Shown: positions 36,552-45,372 of the stretch, piece after piece
How positions within the stretch are numbered: position 1 is the first letter of the stretch
Layout of the letters: each line of letters begins with the position of its first letter
NCBI RefSeq assembly: GCF_001486585.1
Contig: NZ_LN909043.1
Span: forward strand, 249,361-313,360
Reading direction: 5' to 3'
Origin: Paenibacillus senegalimassiliensis
Lineage (GTDB): Bacteria > Bacillota > Bacilli > Paenibacillales > Paenibacillaceae
Length of the DNA: 64,000 bases
Program-made: the position numbers and the translations under genes
The notes under the pieces: generated by a model
The model's input: only the letters and a program-made list of their open reading frames with translations
What the model was told of the DNA's origin: nothing
Databases searched by the model: none

Positions 36552-37454
36552 TTATTCCGAGCTGATGAAGTTGGTTTCGGGCATGCCCTTGAGGTCGCCC
36601 AAAAATTGCTGCATCGCCGAGTTGATATACCGACTGGACTTGTAAATAACCCCTACGGGATGGGTAACCTCGAACTCAGGAATCGGGACATTCTTCAGCG
36701 AGCCTTGTCGCAGTTCGCGGAGGATGGACTGATGCGAGATCAGCGCGGCGCCCAGGTTGATCTCGACCATCCGTTTCACCTCTTCGCTACTGGAGAGCTC
36801 CATGACGATATGCGGTTCCATGTCATGCTGCTTGAACACTTCATCCATAAACCGACGTCCGACCGTATCGGGGGAGAGCATAATCATGGGCACGTCACGT
36901 AGCGATTCCAGAGTGGGCATGGTCTGATTGGCTAGCGGGTGAAGCGGCGAGACGACCAGATCGAAGGTATCATAATACAGAACCGAGGATAGTACCTGGG
37001 GGTTGTTCTCGATCAAATAACCGATGCCGATGTCCACGAGCCCTTGCTCCACGTTTTGGTAGATCAAGCAGGAGGGCATAGATTGAATCGTTGTCTTTAT
37101 AAGAGGGAACTGGTCCTGAAAATAAGATAAAATCCGCGGTAAAATCTGAATGGCGATTGATGTGGTGGTACCCAGTACAATATGCCCCTGCGGGGTGTGT
37201 TCCATATCCGATAGCTTGAGCTTGAGCTCTTCGACGATATCCAGCATACGTTCGGCCTGTTCAAGAAACACTTGTCCGCGGTCCGTTAACGTCACCGGTT
37301 GGTTCCGATCCACCAGTACCGTCCGGAATTCGTCCTCCAGACTTTTGATCTGAGCCGAGACGGCAGGCTGGGTCAGATTTAATAGTTCCCCGGCCTTACG
37401 GAAACTTTTTGTTTTGGAGATAGTAATCAACGTTTCCAACTGACTGATATTCAC
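36552..37454 (-). CDS. LysR family transcriptional regulator
   Basis: LysR regulator of 300 residues. The N-terminal helix-turn-helix (SFRKAGELLNLTQPAVSAQI) is complete, and a substrate-binding domain follows. The true start is probably the GTG at 37454, with GGGAGG 8 nt upstream; the frame continues upstream without an SD. The inducer is unknown. It may control hisJ or a gene outside this window. Confidence 0.88.
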   Translation of the reverse strand: MNISQLETLITISKTKSFRKAGELLNLTQPAVSAQIKSLEDEFRTVLVDRNQPVTLTDRGQVFLEQAERMLDIVEELKLKLSDMEHTPQGHIVLGTTTSIAIQILPRILSYFQDQFPLIKTTIQSMPSCLIYQNVEQGLVDIGIGYLIENNPQVLSSVLYYDTFDLVVSPLHPLANQTMPTLESLRDVPMIMLSPDTVGRRFMDEVFKQHDMEPHIVMELSSSEEVKRMVEINLGAALISHQSILRELRQGSLKNVPIPEFEVTHPVGVIYKSSRYINSAMQQFLGDLKGMPETNFISSE

Positions 37455-37633
37455 CAGATTGCCTCCCTTTCTTTCCCGTTCCGCTGTATCTTGCAAGCGA
37501 AGATTCAGCGCTTTTGTGCGATTTTATTAATTATAGGTGATTTTCCTTGATTAAATCAATGACGTAACCGTTTCCGGGTCTTTAGACAGACTTGACTTAA
37601 GAGGTTAGCTTAAATTTCAAATTTCGATTTTTA

Positions 37634-37662
37634 ATGACTTATTAGTAGGAATAAAGTATAAT
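37634..37662 (+). promoter_or_regulatory. Possible sigma-A promoter for cheX-like gene
   Basis: A perfect TATAAT at 37657-37662 is preceded by ATGACT at about 17 bp. It is a reasonable but weak -35. It lies about 70 bp upstream of the CheX-like start. Confidence 0.4.
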
Positions 37663-37732
37663 GATCCTTAGCCAAAAGATGGGACTTTAGTATGTATAAA
37701 GTTATTCTCCTAGTGAAAAGGGGCGCATAATT

Positions 37733-38191
37733 TTGAAAGCAGAAGTAATCAATCCTTTTCTTGAATCCGCACGTTCGGTGATTGAACAGGTTGTTCAAAT
37801 ATCCCCATCCACCGGGAGCATGGGCGTCAAGGATGTGATTCCTGTACAGGATCATATCTGGATCCAGATCGGTATGACCGGTCACTTCAGCGGTATGGTT
37901 GTCTTCGGATTGCAAGAAGCCGTTGCGCTACGCATCGTTTCCGCAATGATGGGCGGATTTGTACTCACGGAGATGGATGAGATGGGCCAAAGTGCGATTT
38001 CAGAATTGGGCAATATGATTAGTGGAAATGCCAGCACGATTTTGTCCAATCAGGGATTTGCCGTAGACATCACGCCCCCGCAAGTAATCAAGTCAATTTC
38101 CGCTACACAGATGGAGCCACGCAAAGCGTTATGTATTCCGTTGCTGATGGATGGGATTGGCGAACTGGACATTCAAGTGATGATTTCTTAA
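37733..38191 (+). CDS. CheX-like chemotaxis phosphatase domain protein
   Basis: Single-domain CheX-type protein of 152 residues. The conserved block MGQSAISELGNMISGNA (E-x2-N) contains the Glu and Asn used by CheX to dephosphorylate CheY-P. TTG start with AAAGGGG upstream. No other chemotaxis gene is in the window, so its partner lies elsewhere. Confidence 0.85.
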   Translation: MKAEVINPFLESARSVIEQVVQISPSTGSMGVKDVIPVQDHIWIQIGMTGHFSGMVVFGLQEAVALRIVSAMMGGFVLTEMDEMGQSAISELGNMISGNASTILSNQGFAVDITPPQVIKSISATQMEPRKALCIPLLMDGIGELDIQVMIS

Positions 38192-38229
38192 GATAGAATT
38201 CAGTAAGACTTGAATCGCTTCTTGATCAA

Positions 38230-38498
38230 GATGACTTTTTGAACAACCTCGTTTGAAGTGTTAGTTCAAAAAGTTGGGTTTGCAGGACCGAAGCTTATGC
38301 TTCCGATGTGCGTTTTTTTCAAAACGCTTGAGTTGGATGAAGCTAGGGACTGAGTAGCGGAGCTACACGTTTTCGGAGAAAACGACTTCGGAAGCAGGGT
38401 ACGTGAGCAACGGAAGAACCGGCTGAATTCAAGATTCGACGCCCGAATCTACTCCTCGAACAACTCCGTCCTGGGAAGACGATTTTTTGAACAACCTC
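38230..38498. repeat. Intergenic repeat element with terminal 21-bp direct repeats
   Basis: Noncoding 270-bp unit between the CheX-like and SDR genes. Its ends carry 21-bp copies of GACGATTTTTTGAACAACCTC that differ at two positions (38230-38250 and 38478-38498). Near the left end is a perfect 11-bp inverted repeat ACTTTTTGAAC (38234-38244) and GTTCAAAAAGT (38264-38274). A CGTTTTCGGAGAAAACG hairpin is near 38370. A diverged partial copy of the right end is at 35648-35714. No transposase is encoded. Confidence 0.65.
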
Positions 38499-38517
38499 TT
38501 GAAGGGAAGTTAGGAAT

Positions 38518-39294
38518 ATGTCATTACAGGACAAAGTCGTGGTCGTAACCGGAGCCTCCAGCGGAATCGGCGCCATGGCGGCACAAATGCTGTCTGAACG
38601 CGGAGCGATTGTCGTGTTGGCAGCTCGCTCGCTTGACAAGCTGGAGCAGGTGGCCCTCAAGTTGAAGGGTCCTCACCGGCTAGTGAAGATGGACGTTGGG
38701 GACGATGCTTCTGTCGAGTCCGGGTTTAAGGGGATTTTTGCCGAGTTCGGTCGGGTGGACTGTCTGTTGAATAATGCAGGCTATGGCAAGTTCGAGTATC
38801 TGGATCGTATGCCAACCTCGGAATTTGCCGAGATGATGAACGTGAATTATATGGGGATGGTTCGATGCACGCAAGCGGTGCTTCCTGCGATGAAATCCGC
38901 TCGTTCGGGGCGGATCGTGAACGTGGCTTCCATTGCCGGCAAGATCGGTACGGCGAAGTCTACGGCTTATACGGCCACCAAACATGCGGTGATTGGGTTC
39001 AGTAGCGCTTTGCGTCAGGAGATTCGGGAATACGGGATTACGGTTTCGACCATCAATCCCGGTCCAATTGATACTGAATTCTTCAACATTGCTGACCCGG
39101 ACGGAGGTTACGTCCAGAATGTGCGCTGGATGATGCTGAAGCCGGAGCGTGTAGCCAGGGCGATGGTCCAGGCCGTGGAGAAGGGGATGCTTGAGATTAA
39201 CTTACCCTGGATTGCTGGAGTGGGAACCAAGTGGTATCATATGTTCCCGCGTCTGGCTGACCGGTTGACTTATAAGGTGATGAATAAGAAATAG
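38518..39294 (+). CDS. SDR family oxidoreductase
   Basis: Short-chain dehydrogenase/reductase of 258 residues. It has the cofactor motif TGASSGIG (near residues 12-19), structural NNAG (near 90), and the catalytic YTATK (near 155). A C-terminal membrane-facing LPWIAGVGTKWYHMFP resembles YqjQ-type proteins. The substrate is unknown. It is closed by the terminator at 39293. Confidence 0.9.
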   Translation: MSLQDKVVVVTGASSGIGAMAAQMLSERGAIVVLAARSLDKLEQVALKLKGPHRLVKMDVGDDASVESGFKGIFAEFGRVDCLLNNAGYGKFEYLDRMPTSEFAEMMNVNYMGMVRCTQAVLPAMKSARSGRIVNVASIAGKIGTAKSTAYTATKHAVIGFSSALRQEIREYGITVSTINPGPIDTEFFNIADPDGGYVQNVRWMMLKPERVARAMVQAVEKGMLEINLPWIAGVGTKWYHMFPRLADRLTYKVMNKK

Positions 39295-39318
39295 CCTGCC
39301 GTTTAAGGCAGGCTTTTT
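39293..39318 (+). terminator. Terminator after the SDR gene
   Basis: AGCCTGCC pairs with GGCAGGCT over a short loop, with TTTTT immediately after. It begins at the SDR stop codon. Confidence 0.9.
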
Positions 39319-39424
39319 ACTTGCCATTTTTCCGCGAGATTTGTTGTGGTTGACGCTTATCGCATATAATGAAAATAATGGTATAGGATGACATGTACTT
39401 TTCAAAAACAAAGGATGGAACTTA

Positions 39425-40903
39425 ATGACAATAACAACGTTTGCCGATTTGGGCATTGTAGACACACTGACGGCAAAATTGAAGGAGCACGGCATTACAG
39501 AACCTTCTCCCGTGCAGGCGGAAGCTATTCCAGCAGCGCTGGAGGGCCGGGATATTTTGGCTCAGTCGCAGACCGGGACAGGGAAGACACTGGCTTATTT
39601 GCTGCCTTTGCTTCAAGCTATATCGCCCAATGATAAGGCGCTACAAGGACTGATTCTGGCTCCGACTCAAGAGCTTGCCATGCAAATTCAACGGGAAGCG
39701 GAGAAGTATGGAGAAGCGCTGGGCATCCGCTCCCAGGCACTCATCGGTGGGGCTGCGATTAAACGGCAACTGGAGAAGCTGAAGCTGCATCCCCAGCTCG
39801 TGGTAGGCACGCCGGGACGTATCCGGGAGATTCTTGCGCAGCGGAAGCTGAAGCTGCATACTTTGCGCACTGTGGTCGTGGATGAGGTAGACCAGATGTT
39901 CCAACTGGGCGGCACAGCCGATGTTGAGCATATCCTGCGGGGAACGCTGCGGGAGCGGCAACTTCTGTTCCTGTCGGCAACGATTAACGGAGATATCCGT
40001 GCTTTGGCCGCCAAGGAAATGAAGGAGCCGCTGGAGATCGGCATCGAGCCGGAGCAACGAACCTCCAAGACGCTGGAGCATATGTATTTCGTCTGCGAAG
40101 CAAGGGACAAGATCGACATGTTGCGCCGGATCGTAAGACATTTTAGTCCGGAGCGTACGATGGTGTTCATTAATCACACCGATCAAATTGCCGAGGTTGA
40201 AGCGAAGATGAATTATGTGGGCCTGGACGCGGGCGCCTTATATGGTGATGCCGACAAGACGGCACGCAGCTTGACGCTGAAGCGGTTCCGCGAGGGTAAA
40301 ATTCGTGTGCTGGTAGCTAGCGATGTAGCTGCGCGCGGACTGGATATCGAGGACCTGGCTCTTGTTGTTAATCTGGACCCTCCTATTGATGCTGAACACT
40401 ATGTGCATCGTTCTGGCCGCACGGGCCGAATGGGCCGGAAGGGGCTGTCCATATCGATTATTACGCCGCAGGAAGAATTTATTATGCGCAAATTCGCCCG
40501 GGAATTGGATATTGAGATTGAACTTAAGCAGCTTTATGGTGGGAAGCTGGCAGGCCCTGAAGATCGCCCTGTAGGGAATGCTGCGTCGCGTCAGGGGATG
40601 GGCGCCGAAAGAGTGCCTCAAGGCGGAGCTCAAACTCATCGAGACAATGTACCGAATCGTAAGTCATCAACAAGTGAAGGACTCCCATCAAGAACTCATG
40701 ATTTGGGCGGACAGGCTTCCTTAGGCAACAAAGGCGAGTCCTCTCCAGCTAAACGTTCACCAAATCCCGCTTCGGGCAAGAAGACGACAGGTACGGGACG
40801 GCAGGCAACCCCAAGCGCGGCCCGGAAGAAGGAGCGATTGCAGGACCGGAAGAACAAGGGCGCTCCCAAGTGGCTGAAGAACAAGCCACCGCAGGATCAA
40901 TAG
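39425..40903 (+). CDS. DEAD-box-type RNA helicase with DEVD Walker B
   Basis: ATP-dependent RNA helicase of 492 residues. Motif I is AQTGTGKT (QTGTGKT), motif II is DEVD rather than the canonical DEAD (VVDEVDQMF), motif III is SAT, and motif VI is HRSGRTGRMG. A low-complexity Lys/Arg/Ser/Gly-rich tail of about 110 residues follows the helicase core and probably binds RNA. The Asp-Glu pair needed for ATP hydrolysis is intact, so activity is expected. Confidence 0.9.
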   Translation: MTITTFADLGIVDTLTAKLKEHGITEPSPVQAEAIPAALEGRDILAQSQTGTGKTLAYLLPLLQAISPNDKALQGLILAPTQELAMQIQREAEKYGEALGIRSQALIGGAAIKRQLEKLKLHPQLVVGTPGRIREILAQRKLKLHTLRTVVVDEVDQMFQLGGTADVEHILRGTLRERQLLFLSATINGDIRALAAKEMKEPLEIGIEPEQRTSKTLEHMYFVCEARDKIDMLRRIVRHFSPERTMVFINHTDQIAEVEAKMNYVGLDAGALYGDADKTARSLTLKRFREGKIRVLVASDVAARGLDIEDLALVVNLDPPIDAEHYVHRSGRTGRMGRKGLSISIITPQEEFIMRKFARELDIEIELKQLYGGKLAGPEDRPVGNAASRQGMGAERVPQGGAQTHRDNVPNRKSSTSEGLPSRTHDLGGQASLGNKGESSPAKRSPNPASGKKTTGTGRQATPSAARKKERLQDRKNKGAPKWLKNKPPQDQ

Positions 40904-40940
40904 GTAGCGTTAGCGCTATTAACGGTAGGAGGAGTTTGGA

Positions 40941-41687
40941 TTGAGTGAATTGCCAGTATTGCAGGTTGATGATTTGAGTGGTGGGTATAGCGTAGGGCGT
41001 CCTGTGCTCCATGATGTGGCCTTTGATGTGCAGCCGGGGGAGATGGTTGGACTTATCGGGCTTAATGGAGCCGGCAAGAGTACGACCATGAAGCATATTC
41101 TGGGCCTGATGACTCCGCATCAGGGGGAGATCCGGATATCAGGGCAAACCCGGAATGATCAGCCCGAGCAATACCAATCCTCTCTGGCCTTTGTTCCCGA
41201 GTCGCCGTTGTTATATGAGGAACTCACCGTTAGGGAGCATCTTGAATTTGCTGCAAGGGCCTACAATGTGGATCCTGAGGCATACCGTGAGCGCTCGGAG
41301 CGTCTACTCAAGCTGTTCCATATGGAAGAGAAGGCCGATAGCTTGTCCATGCACTTGTCCAAGGGCATGAAGCAGAAAGTGATGATTATGTGCGCTTTCG
41401 TTGCTCGTCCACCACTGTACGTCATCGATGAGCCGTTCCTCGGACTGGACCCGCTTGGGATTCGTTCACTGCTCGACTTCATGCAGGAAATGAAGCAAAA
41501 TGGCTCGTCCATCCTGCTTAGCTCCCACATCCTGTCCACGATTGAGCATTATTGCGACCGATTTATCGTGTTGCACCGGGGCAAGGTACTGGCTCAGGGG
41601 ACGCTGGCCGAGCTTGGGGAGCACATACATACACCGGGTGCCGGGCTGGAGCAGATCTTCTACGACCTTGTGAAGGACGGCGAATAG
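40941..41687 (+). CDS. ecsA: EcsA-type ABC transporter ATPase
   Basis: ABC ATPase of 248 residues. It has Walker A GLNGAGKST, signature LSKGMKQK, Walker B LYVIDEPFLGLDP and an H-loop SSHI. The partner membrane protein is encoded 2 bp downstream and looks like EcsB. The Ecs transporter influences secretion and intramembrane proteolysis in Bacillus. TTG start at 40941 with TAGGAGGAG upstream. Confidence 0.88.
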   Translation: MSELPVLQVDDLSGGYSVGRPVLHDVAFDVQPGEMVGLIGLNGAGKSTTMKHILGLMTPHQGEIRISGQTRNDQPEQYQSSLAFVPESPLLYEELTVREHLEFAARAYNVDPEAYRERSERLLKLFHMEEKADSLSMHLSKGMKQKVMIMCAFVARPPLYVIDEPFLGLDPLGIRSLLDFMQEMKQNGSSILLSSHILSTIEHYCDRFIVLHRGKVLAQGTLAELGEHIHTPGAGLEQIFYDLVKDGE

Positions 41688-41689
41688 CT

Positions 41690-42904
41690 ATGGAACTTCG
41701 CGCGCTGTATCGACGGCGGAGGGCGCTATTCTGGAGCAAGGTGCTTCCGTATTTGCCCTATGTGCTGCAAAGCGGGGTGGCGGTGCTGCTGCTGATTCTC
41801 AGCATTGCCTTTGCTGCCTGGTATACGGCCTTCCTGCGGGATTTGCCACCTGATCTGCCGATTCGCTGGATTATGCTGTTGCTGCTGGGACCGCTAACCG
41901 TTCATGCCGGATTTCGTACCTATCTGCAACCGGCGGATATTCTGTTCCTGTTGCCTCAGGAAAGTAAAATGAACTCTTACTTAACACCGGCCTTTCGCAA
42001 CGGCTTGATTTATAAGGTGCCGGGACTGGTGATTATACTGCTATTGCTCTGGCCCTTGTATCAACGAAGCACAGGAGTCTTCCATCCCTTGTGGCTGATG
42101 CTGCTTGTACTGGTGCTGCTCAAGGCACTGAGCACCTATGGCGCTTGGCAGGAGCTGCGCATAGCATCATTACGGGCCCGTACGGGTTACCGTCTGCTGC
42201 GCTGGTGCTTCCTTCTGCTACTTGTAGCCGCCTGGATTTGGCAGCCAGCCTGGAAAAGCGCTTTGTTTATGCTGCTGCTTAGCTTGAATTATGTGTTGCT
42301 CTTACGGTTCCCGTTAAAACATAAGGTGCCTTGGGAACATCTCATCGCCTTGGAGCGTTCGGGGGCAGCCCGTGCGATGTTAGTGCTGGGGTGGTTCGTG
42401 GAGGTTCCAGCCGACGGGCAGAAGGTCGTTCGCCGCCGTTATTTGTCCGCGGTTGGCAATCGGCTTCCCTGGAATCCTGCAGAGGCTTACCGCTACTTAT
42501 TAATCAAGACCTTTACCCGTAGCGAGTTGCTTGGTATTGTAGTCCGTCTTACCTTGCTGGGCATGGTACTGACGGGCTGGAACGATCAGTCCTGGCTGGG
42601 CGCTGCCCTCTACCTGCTGTTTGTGTTCCTGATCGGCACGCAGCTTGCTTCACTGCGACAAACCCATCAGGATTCACCTGCCGCCTCCTATTACCCGTTG
42701 CCCGCAGGGGCACGCAAGGCCGCGGTATTGCGCCTGGCGACCGGCTTGCTGCTGGGCATTGCCGTTCTGTTATGGTTGCCCATGATTGTGCTACCGGGCG
42801 GTGATCCGGCGCTAACCTTCGGATCGCTGGCAGGTGGTCTTCTCCTGGCCTGGGGCATGCATTCAACATGGGCACACAAATGGCGGGAAGAGGACGACGA
42901 GTAG
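41690..42904 (+). CDS. ecsB: EcsB-type ABC transporter membrane protein
   Basis: Membrane subunit of 404 residues with about eight hydrophobic helices, colinear in order and length with EcsB. An N-terminal amphipathic basic start (MELRALYRRRRALFWSKV) precedes the first helix. The ATG at 41690 lies 2 bp after ecsA, so the genes are co-translated. The hairpin at 42918 closes the operon. Confidence 0.86.
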   Translation: MELRALYRRRRALFWSKVLPYLPYVLQSGVAVLLLILSIAFAAWYTAFLRDLPPDLPIRWIMLLLLGPLTVHAGFRTYLQPADILFLLPQESKMNSYLTPAFRNGLIYKVPGLVIILLLLWPLYQRSTGVFHPLWLMLLVLVLLKALSTYGAWQELRIASLRARTGYRLLRWCFLLLLVAAWIWQPAWKSALFMLLLSLNYVLLLRFPLKHKVPWEHLIALERSGAARAMLVLGWFVEVPADGQKVVRRRYLSAVGNRLPWNPAEAYRYLLIKTFTRSELLGIVVRLTLLGMVLTGWNDQSWLGAALYLLFVFLIGTQLASLRQTHQDSPAASYYPLPAGARKAAVLRLATGLLLGIAVLLWLPMIVLPGGDPALTFGSLAGGLLLAWGMHSTWAHKWREEDDE

Positions 42905-42917
42905 GAATATAAATTGA

Positions 42918-42955
42918 AACGGACCGCTCCCCGAAGGAAGCGGTCCGTTCTTGTT
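42918..42955 (+). terminator. Terminator after ecsB
   Basis: AACGGACCGCT pairs perfectly with AGCGGTCCGTT across a short loop, followed by a CTTGTT tail. It can serve both ecsB (plus) and the small YjcZ-like gene (minus). Confidence 0.85.
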
Positions 42956-42969
42956 AGCCGCCGCAGATA

Positions 42970-43086
42970 TTATAACAAGATGGTGCGACTAATGATGACC
43001 AACAGAATAAAGAGAACGAGAATATAGCCCGTGCTTGTGTACAGGCCACCGCCGTATCCACCTCTTACATCCTCTACACCGCTCAT
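42970..43086 (-). CDS. YjcZ-like small sporulation membrane protein (38 aa)
   Basis: Small gene of 38 codons plus stop. It reads MSGVEDVRGGYGGGLY, then a hydrophobic YILVLFILLVIISRTIL. Gly/Tyr-rich start plus one membrane helix is the pattern of YjcZ/SspB-like small sporulation proteins of Bacilli. SD AAAGGGGAAAG precedes the ATG at 43086. A palindrome ACACCTG-T-CAGGTGT lies 17 bp upstream. Confidence 0.75.
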   Translation of the reverse strand: MSGVEDVRGGYGGGLYTSTGYILVLFILLVIISRTILL

Positions 43087-43103
43087 GTTCTTTCCCCTTT
43101 CAT

Positions 43104-43118
43104 ACACCTGTCAGGTGT
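43104..43118. promoter_or_regulatory. Perfect palindrome upstream of the YjcZ-like gene
   Basis: ACACCTG-T-CAGGTGT, a 15-bp perfect palindrome (7-bp arms, one central base), 18 bp before the small gene's start codon. It could be an operator or form an RNA hairpin. No known regulator was matched. Confidence 0.4.
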
Positions 43119-43205
43119 CATGTGTGTTCGTACACCGTATTGTATGAAGCGGGAAGGAGCTGTGCTTGGGCCATGGTATAGATCCGTGGCTAAACACCAA
43201 CCTAT

Positions 43206-44507
43206 TTATTGATTCTGTAAATCCTGCACACCTTGGTAGATCAGTTCGAATAACTCTTCCAAATACTCCTCAGCAATGCAGGAGAAGGCAATTCGCAGAT
43301 CGCTTTCCCCGAGGGCAATGGTACCAACCCCATATTGATGAATTAAATGCAAACGAAGCGCTTCGGCTGAAACCGTCTTGAGCTTGAGGCACATAAAATA
43401 CCCCGAATTAAACGGGTAGTAGTCCCATACAGCATCGTATTTGCCACTGTCCAGCAGGTTTTTAACCTTGTTGGCCCGGCCCTTCATCACATGGAACTTT
43501 TCTTCCTTCTGGGCGTTGAACTCAGGCGACTTTAACGCTTGAAGTACAAAGGTTTGGGAAGGATGTGGGCCGCTTGAAATGGTCGAGCGAATTATACCTA
43601 ATGTCTTCTGCTCTAACGCCGCGAGCACATCTTTATGATTATGGGAGAAGGTGATGAACCCGACGCGGAATCCCCATACAAATTCCTCTTTGGTGGCACC
43701 ATCCACCTTAATCGGCAAGAGGCGAGGATGCAGACCGCAAAGCTTGCCGAACAACGATTCCTGCAAGGAGTCTTCAAAGAACAGTCCGAAGTAGGCGTCA
43801 TCCGTAACGGCTACAACATTAATACCAGCTTCGGCCGCTTCGAGCAGAGCTGAGACGATTTCTTCGCCTTCCTTCGCACCCGGTGTGTAGCCTGTCGGAT
43901 TATTGGGAAAATTGAGAACAACGATAGCTTTGCCCTTATCCTTCTGAGCCAGCAAGGCCTCCCGCAAACCAGCACTGTTGAAAGTCATTTGCTCGGTAAA
44001 TAGCGGGAAATGAACAAGCTGGGCATGACGGCGAATTCCAAAGGTCAATTCGTAATTTTCCCAGTTCTTATCCGGATAGATCACGGCATCCCCTTCGCCT
44101 ACGAATAGGTCGGCCACAATACTCAGACCATGGGTCAGGGCGTTAGTCACGATAGGATTACCGAAGCTCTTGTCAGACAACGAAGGGTTGTCCAGGAGCA
44201 TCTTGTCGCGCCACACCGAGCGCAATTCCGGCTTGCCTGCCGGCGGGGCATACGGATACAAATCCTGTGGCTTATAGGCAGACAGCGTGTCTTGGATGAC
44301 CGCAAGATGCATCGGACCACCCTGTTCGGTAGCGATGCCGATCGTCGCATTATATTTCTTGGCATGGGCCGAAGCTTCAGCGGATTGGCTCAAGATGCCT
44401 TCCTTCGGAAAATAGATCTCCTTGCCCAGCGTGGACAGCATGTCGTACACATGATGATTGCCGGATTTGATGCTCTCGTTTAACTGCTCCGCAAGTGGGG
44501 TCATCAC
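43206..44507 (-). CDS. PLP-dependent aminotransferase (class I/II)
   Basis: Fold-type I aminotransferase of 433 residues. Visible landmarks: NFPNNPTGY (Asn for PLP ring), AVTDDAYFG (Asp for PLP N1), DGATKEEFVWGFRVGF (putative Schiff-base Lys and the C-terminal Arg region). Two close ATG codons (44507 and 44504) follow a GGAAGGATG site. Substrate unknown. It is followed on the same strand by the PNPOx-like gene upstream at 45239, which is separate. Confidence 0.87.
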   Translation of the reverse strand: MMTPLAEQLNESIKSGNHHVYDMLSTLGKEIYFPKEGILSQSAEASAHAKKYNATIGIATEQGGPMHLAVIQDTLSAYKPQDLYPYAPPAGKPELRSVWRDKMLLDNPSLSDKSFGNPIVTNALTHGLSIVADLFVGEGDAVIYPDKNWENYELTFGIRRHAQLVHFPLFTEQMTFNSAGLREALLAQKDKGKAIVVLNFPNNPTGYTPGAKEGEEIVSALLEAAEAGINVVAVTDDAYFGLFFEDSLQESLFGKLCGLHPRLLPIKVDGATKEEFVWGFRVGFITFSHNHKDVLAALEQKTLGIIRSTISSGPHPSQTFVLQALKSPEFNAQKEEKFHVMKGRANKVKNLLDSGKYDAVWDYYPFNSGYFMCLKLKTVSAEALRLHLIHQYGVGTIALGESDLRIAFSCIAEEYLEELFELIYQGVQDLQNQ

Positions 44508-44612
44508 ATTTCATCCTTCCGATCGGTTTTGATATTTTAAGGAGGTAACGTTCTAAAGCTGCCTAACATTATATCATTTCGATCCTCAGGCGTCACGGTC
44601 AATTCATGGGCA

Positions 44613-45239
44613 CTAATCGATTTGTTCGCTACGTACGGGACAATACTGCTTCATCAAGTCGATAGTCTTCGGATCAAGCACCTGATCTCGTTGCTCCAAC
44701 CCCGTGATGATTTGCGAGAAGGAAGGTTCCTTCACGTTCTGACCGAATTTGAACTTGGCACTGATATCCTCGGGAACAATGCGCAGCAAGGCAACGGCTT
44801 TGAGCTGCCCGGCATAGTCAGAATCCGTTGGCACAATAGGCGCATAACCTCCCTCAGGCTGCAGCTTCTCCATAAATAAAGTGAAGACCCGGGCTTTCTC
44901 CGGGAGGTCGTCAACCTTCTCCACTCGTCCTCTTACCATCACACTTTTGAAGTAAGCAGAAGCCGGACAAGCCAGCTTAGGATCGGTAAAATACGAAGGA
45001 ATAATCGCATACTCCTTGGCTACCGTAAAGCTAACGCGGGGATCGTGGGCCAAATGTTTCATCTTCTCCCCCGCCAGGCTGCCATGGAAATAAAAGCAGG
45101 CCCCATCATACACGAAATTTAGCGGGGTTACCCGGCTCCAGCCTTCCTTGTCCACGGTTCCTAGAAAACCAAAGGTCATTTCCTGCAAAAACGAGGTAAT
45201 TTCGGCTTCTTCCGTCATGGAGAATTCTTTTCTACGCAT
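44613..45239 (-). CDS. Pyridoxamine 5'-phosphate oxidase-like flavin-binding protein
   Basis: Split-barrel flavin-binding protein of 208 residues in the PNPOx-like/FMN superfamily. Landmarks: GFLGTVDKEGWSRVTPLNFV and YFHGSLAGEKMKHL. The ATG at 45239 has AAGGAG upstream. It is divergent from the MocR-type regulator gene at 45373, and the shared gap holds an inverted repeat. Members are FMN-dependent, but whether this one uses a vitamin B6 substrate is not shown. Confidence 0.85.
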   Translation of the reverse strand: MRRKEFSMTEEAEITSFLQEMTFGFLGTVDKEGWSRVTPLNFVYDGACFYFHGSLAGEKMKHLAHDPRVSFTVAKEYAIIPSYFTDPKLACPASAYFKSVMVRGRVEKVDDLPEKARVFTLFMEKLQPEGGYAPIVPTDSDYAGQLKAVALLRIVPEDISAKFKFGQNVKEPSFSQIITGLEQRDQVLDPKTIDLMKQYCPVRSEQID

Positions 45240-45300
45240 ATTGATCGCTCCTTATGATCTTGTTGATGATTAGCTTACGCCGCAAATTGACAACAAAAAA

Positions 45301-45330
45301 GAACCAATTTACATTAATTTAAATGGTCCA
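45301..45330. promoter_or_regulatory. Possible operator between PNPOx-like and MocR-type genes
   Basis: GAACCAATTT and AAATGGTCC form an imperfect inverted repeat about 10 bp apart in the divergent promoter region. MocR/PdxR regulators are known to act on adjacent divergent genes, so it may be the target of the neighbouring regulator. Confidence 0.35.
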
Positions 45331-45372
45331 ATTACGAGCGAAGGTATGATGTTGTCAGTGAGGAGGAGAATG

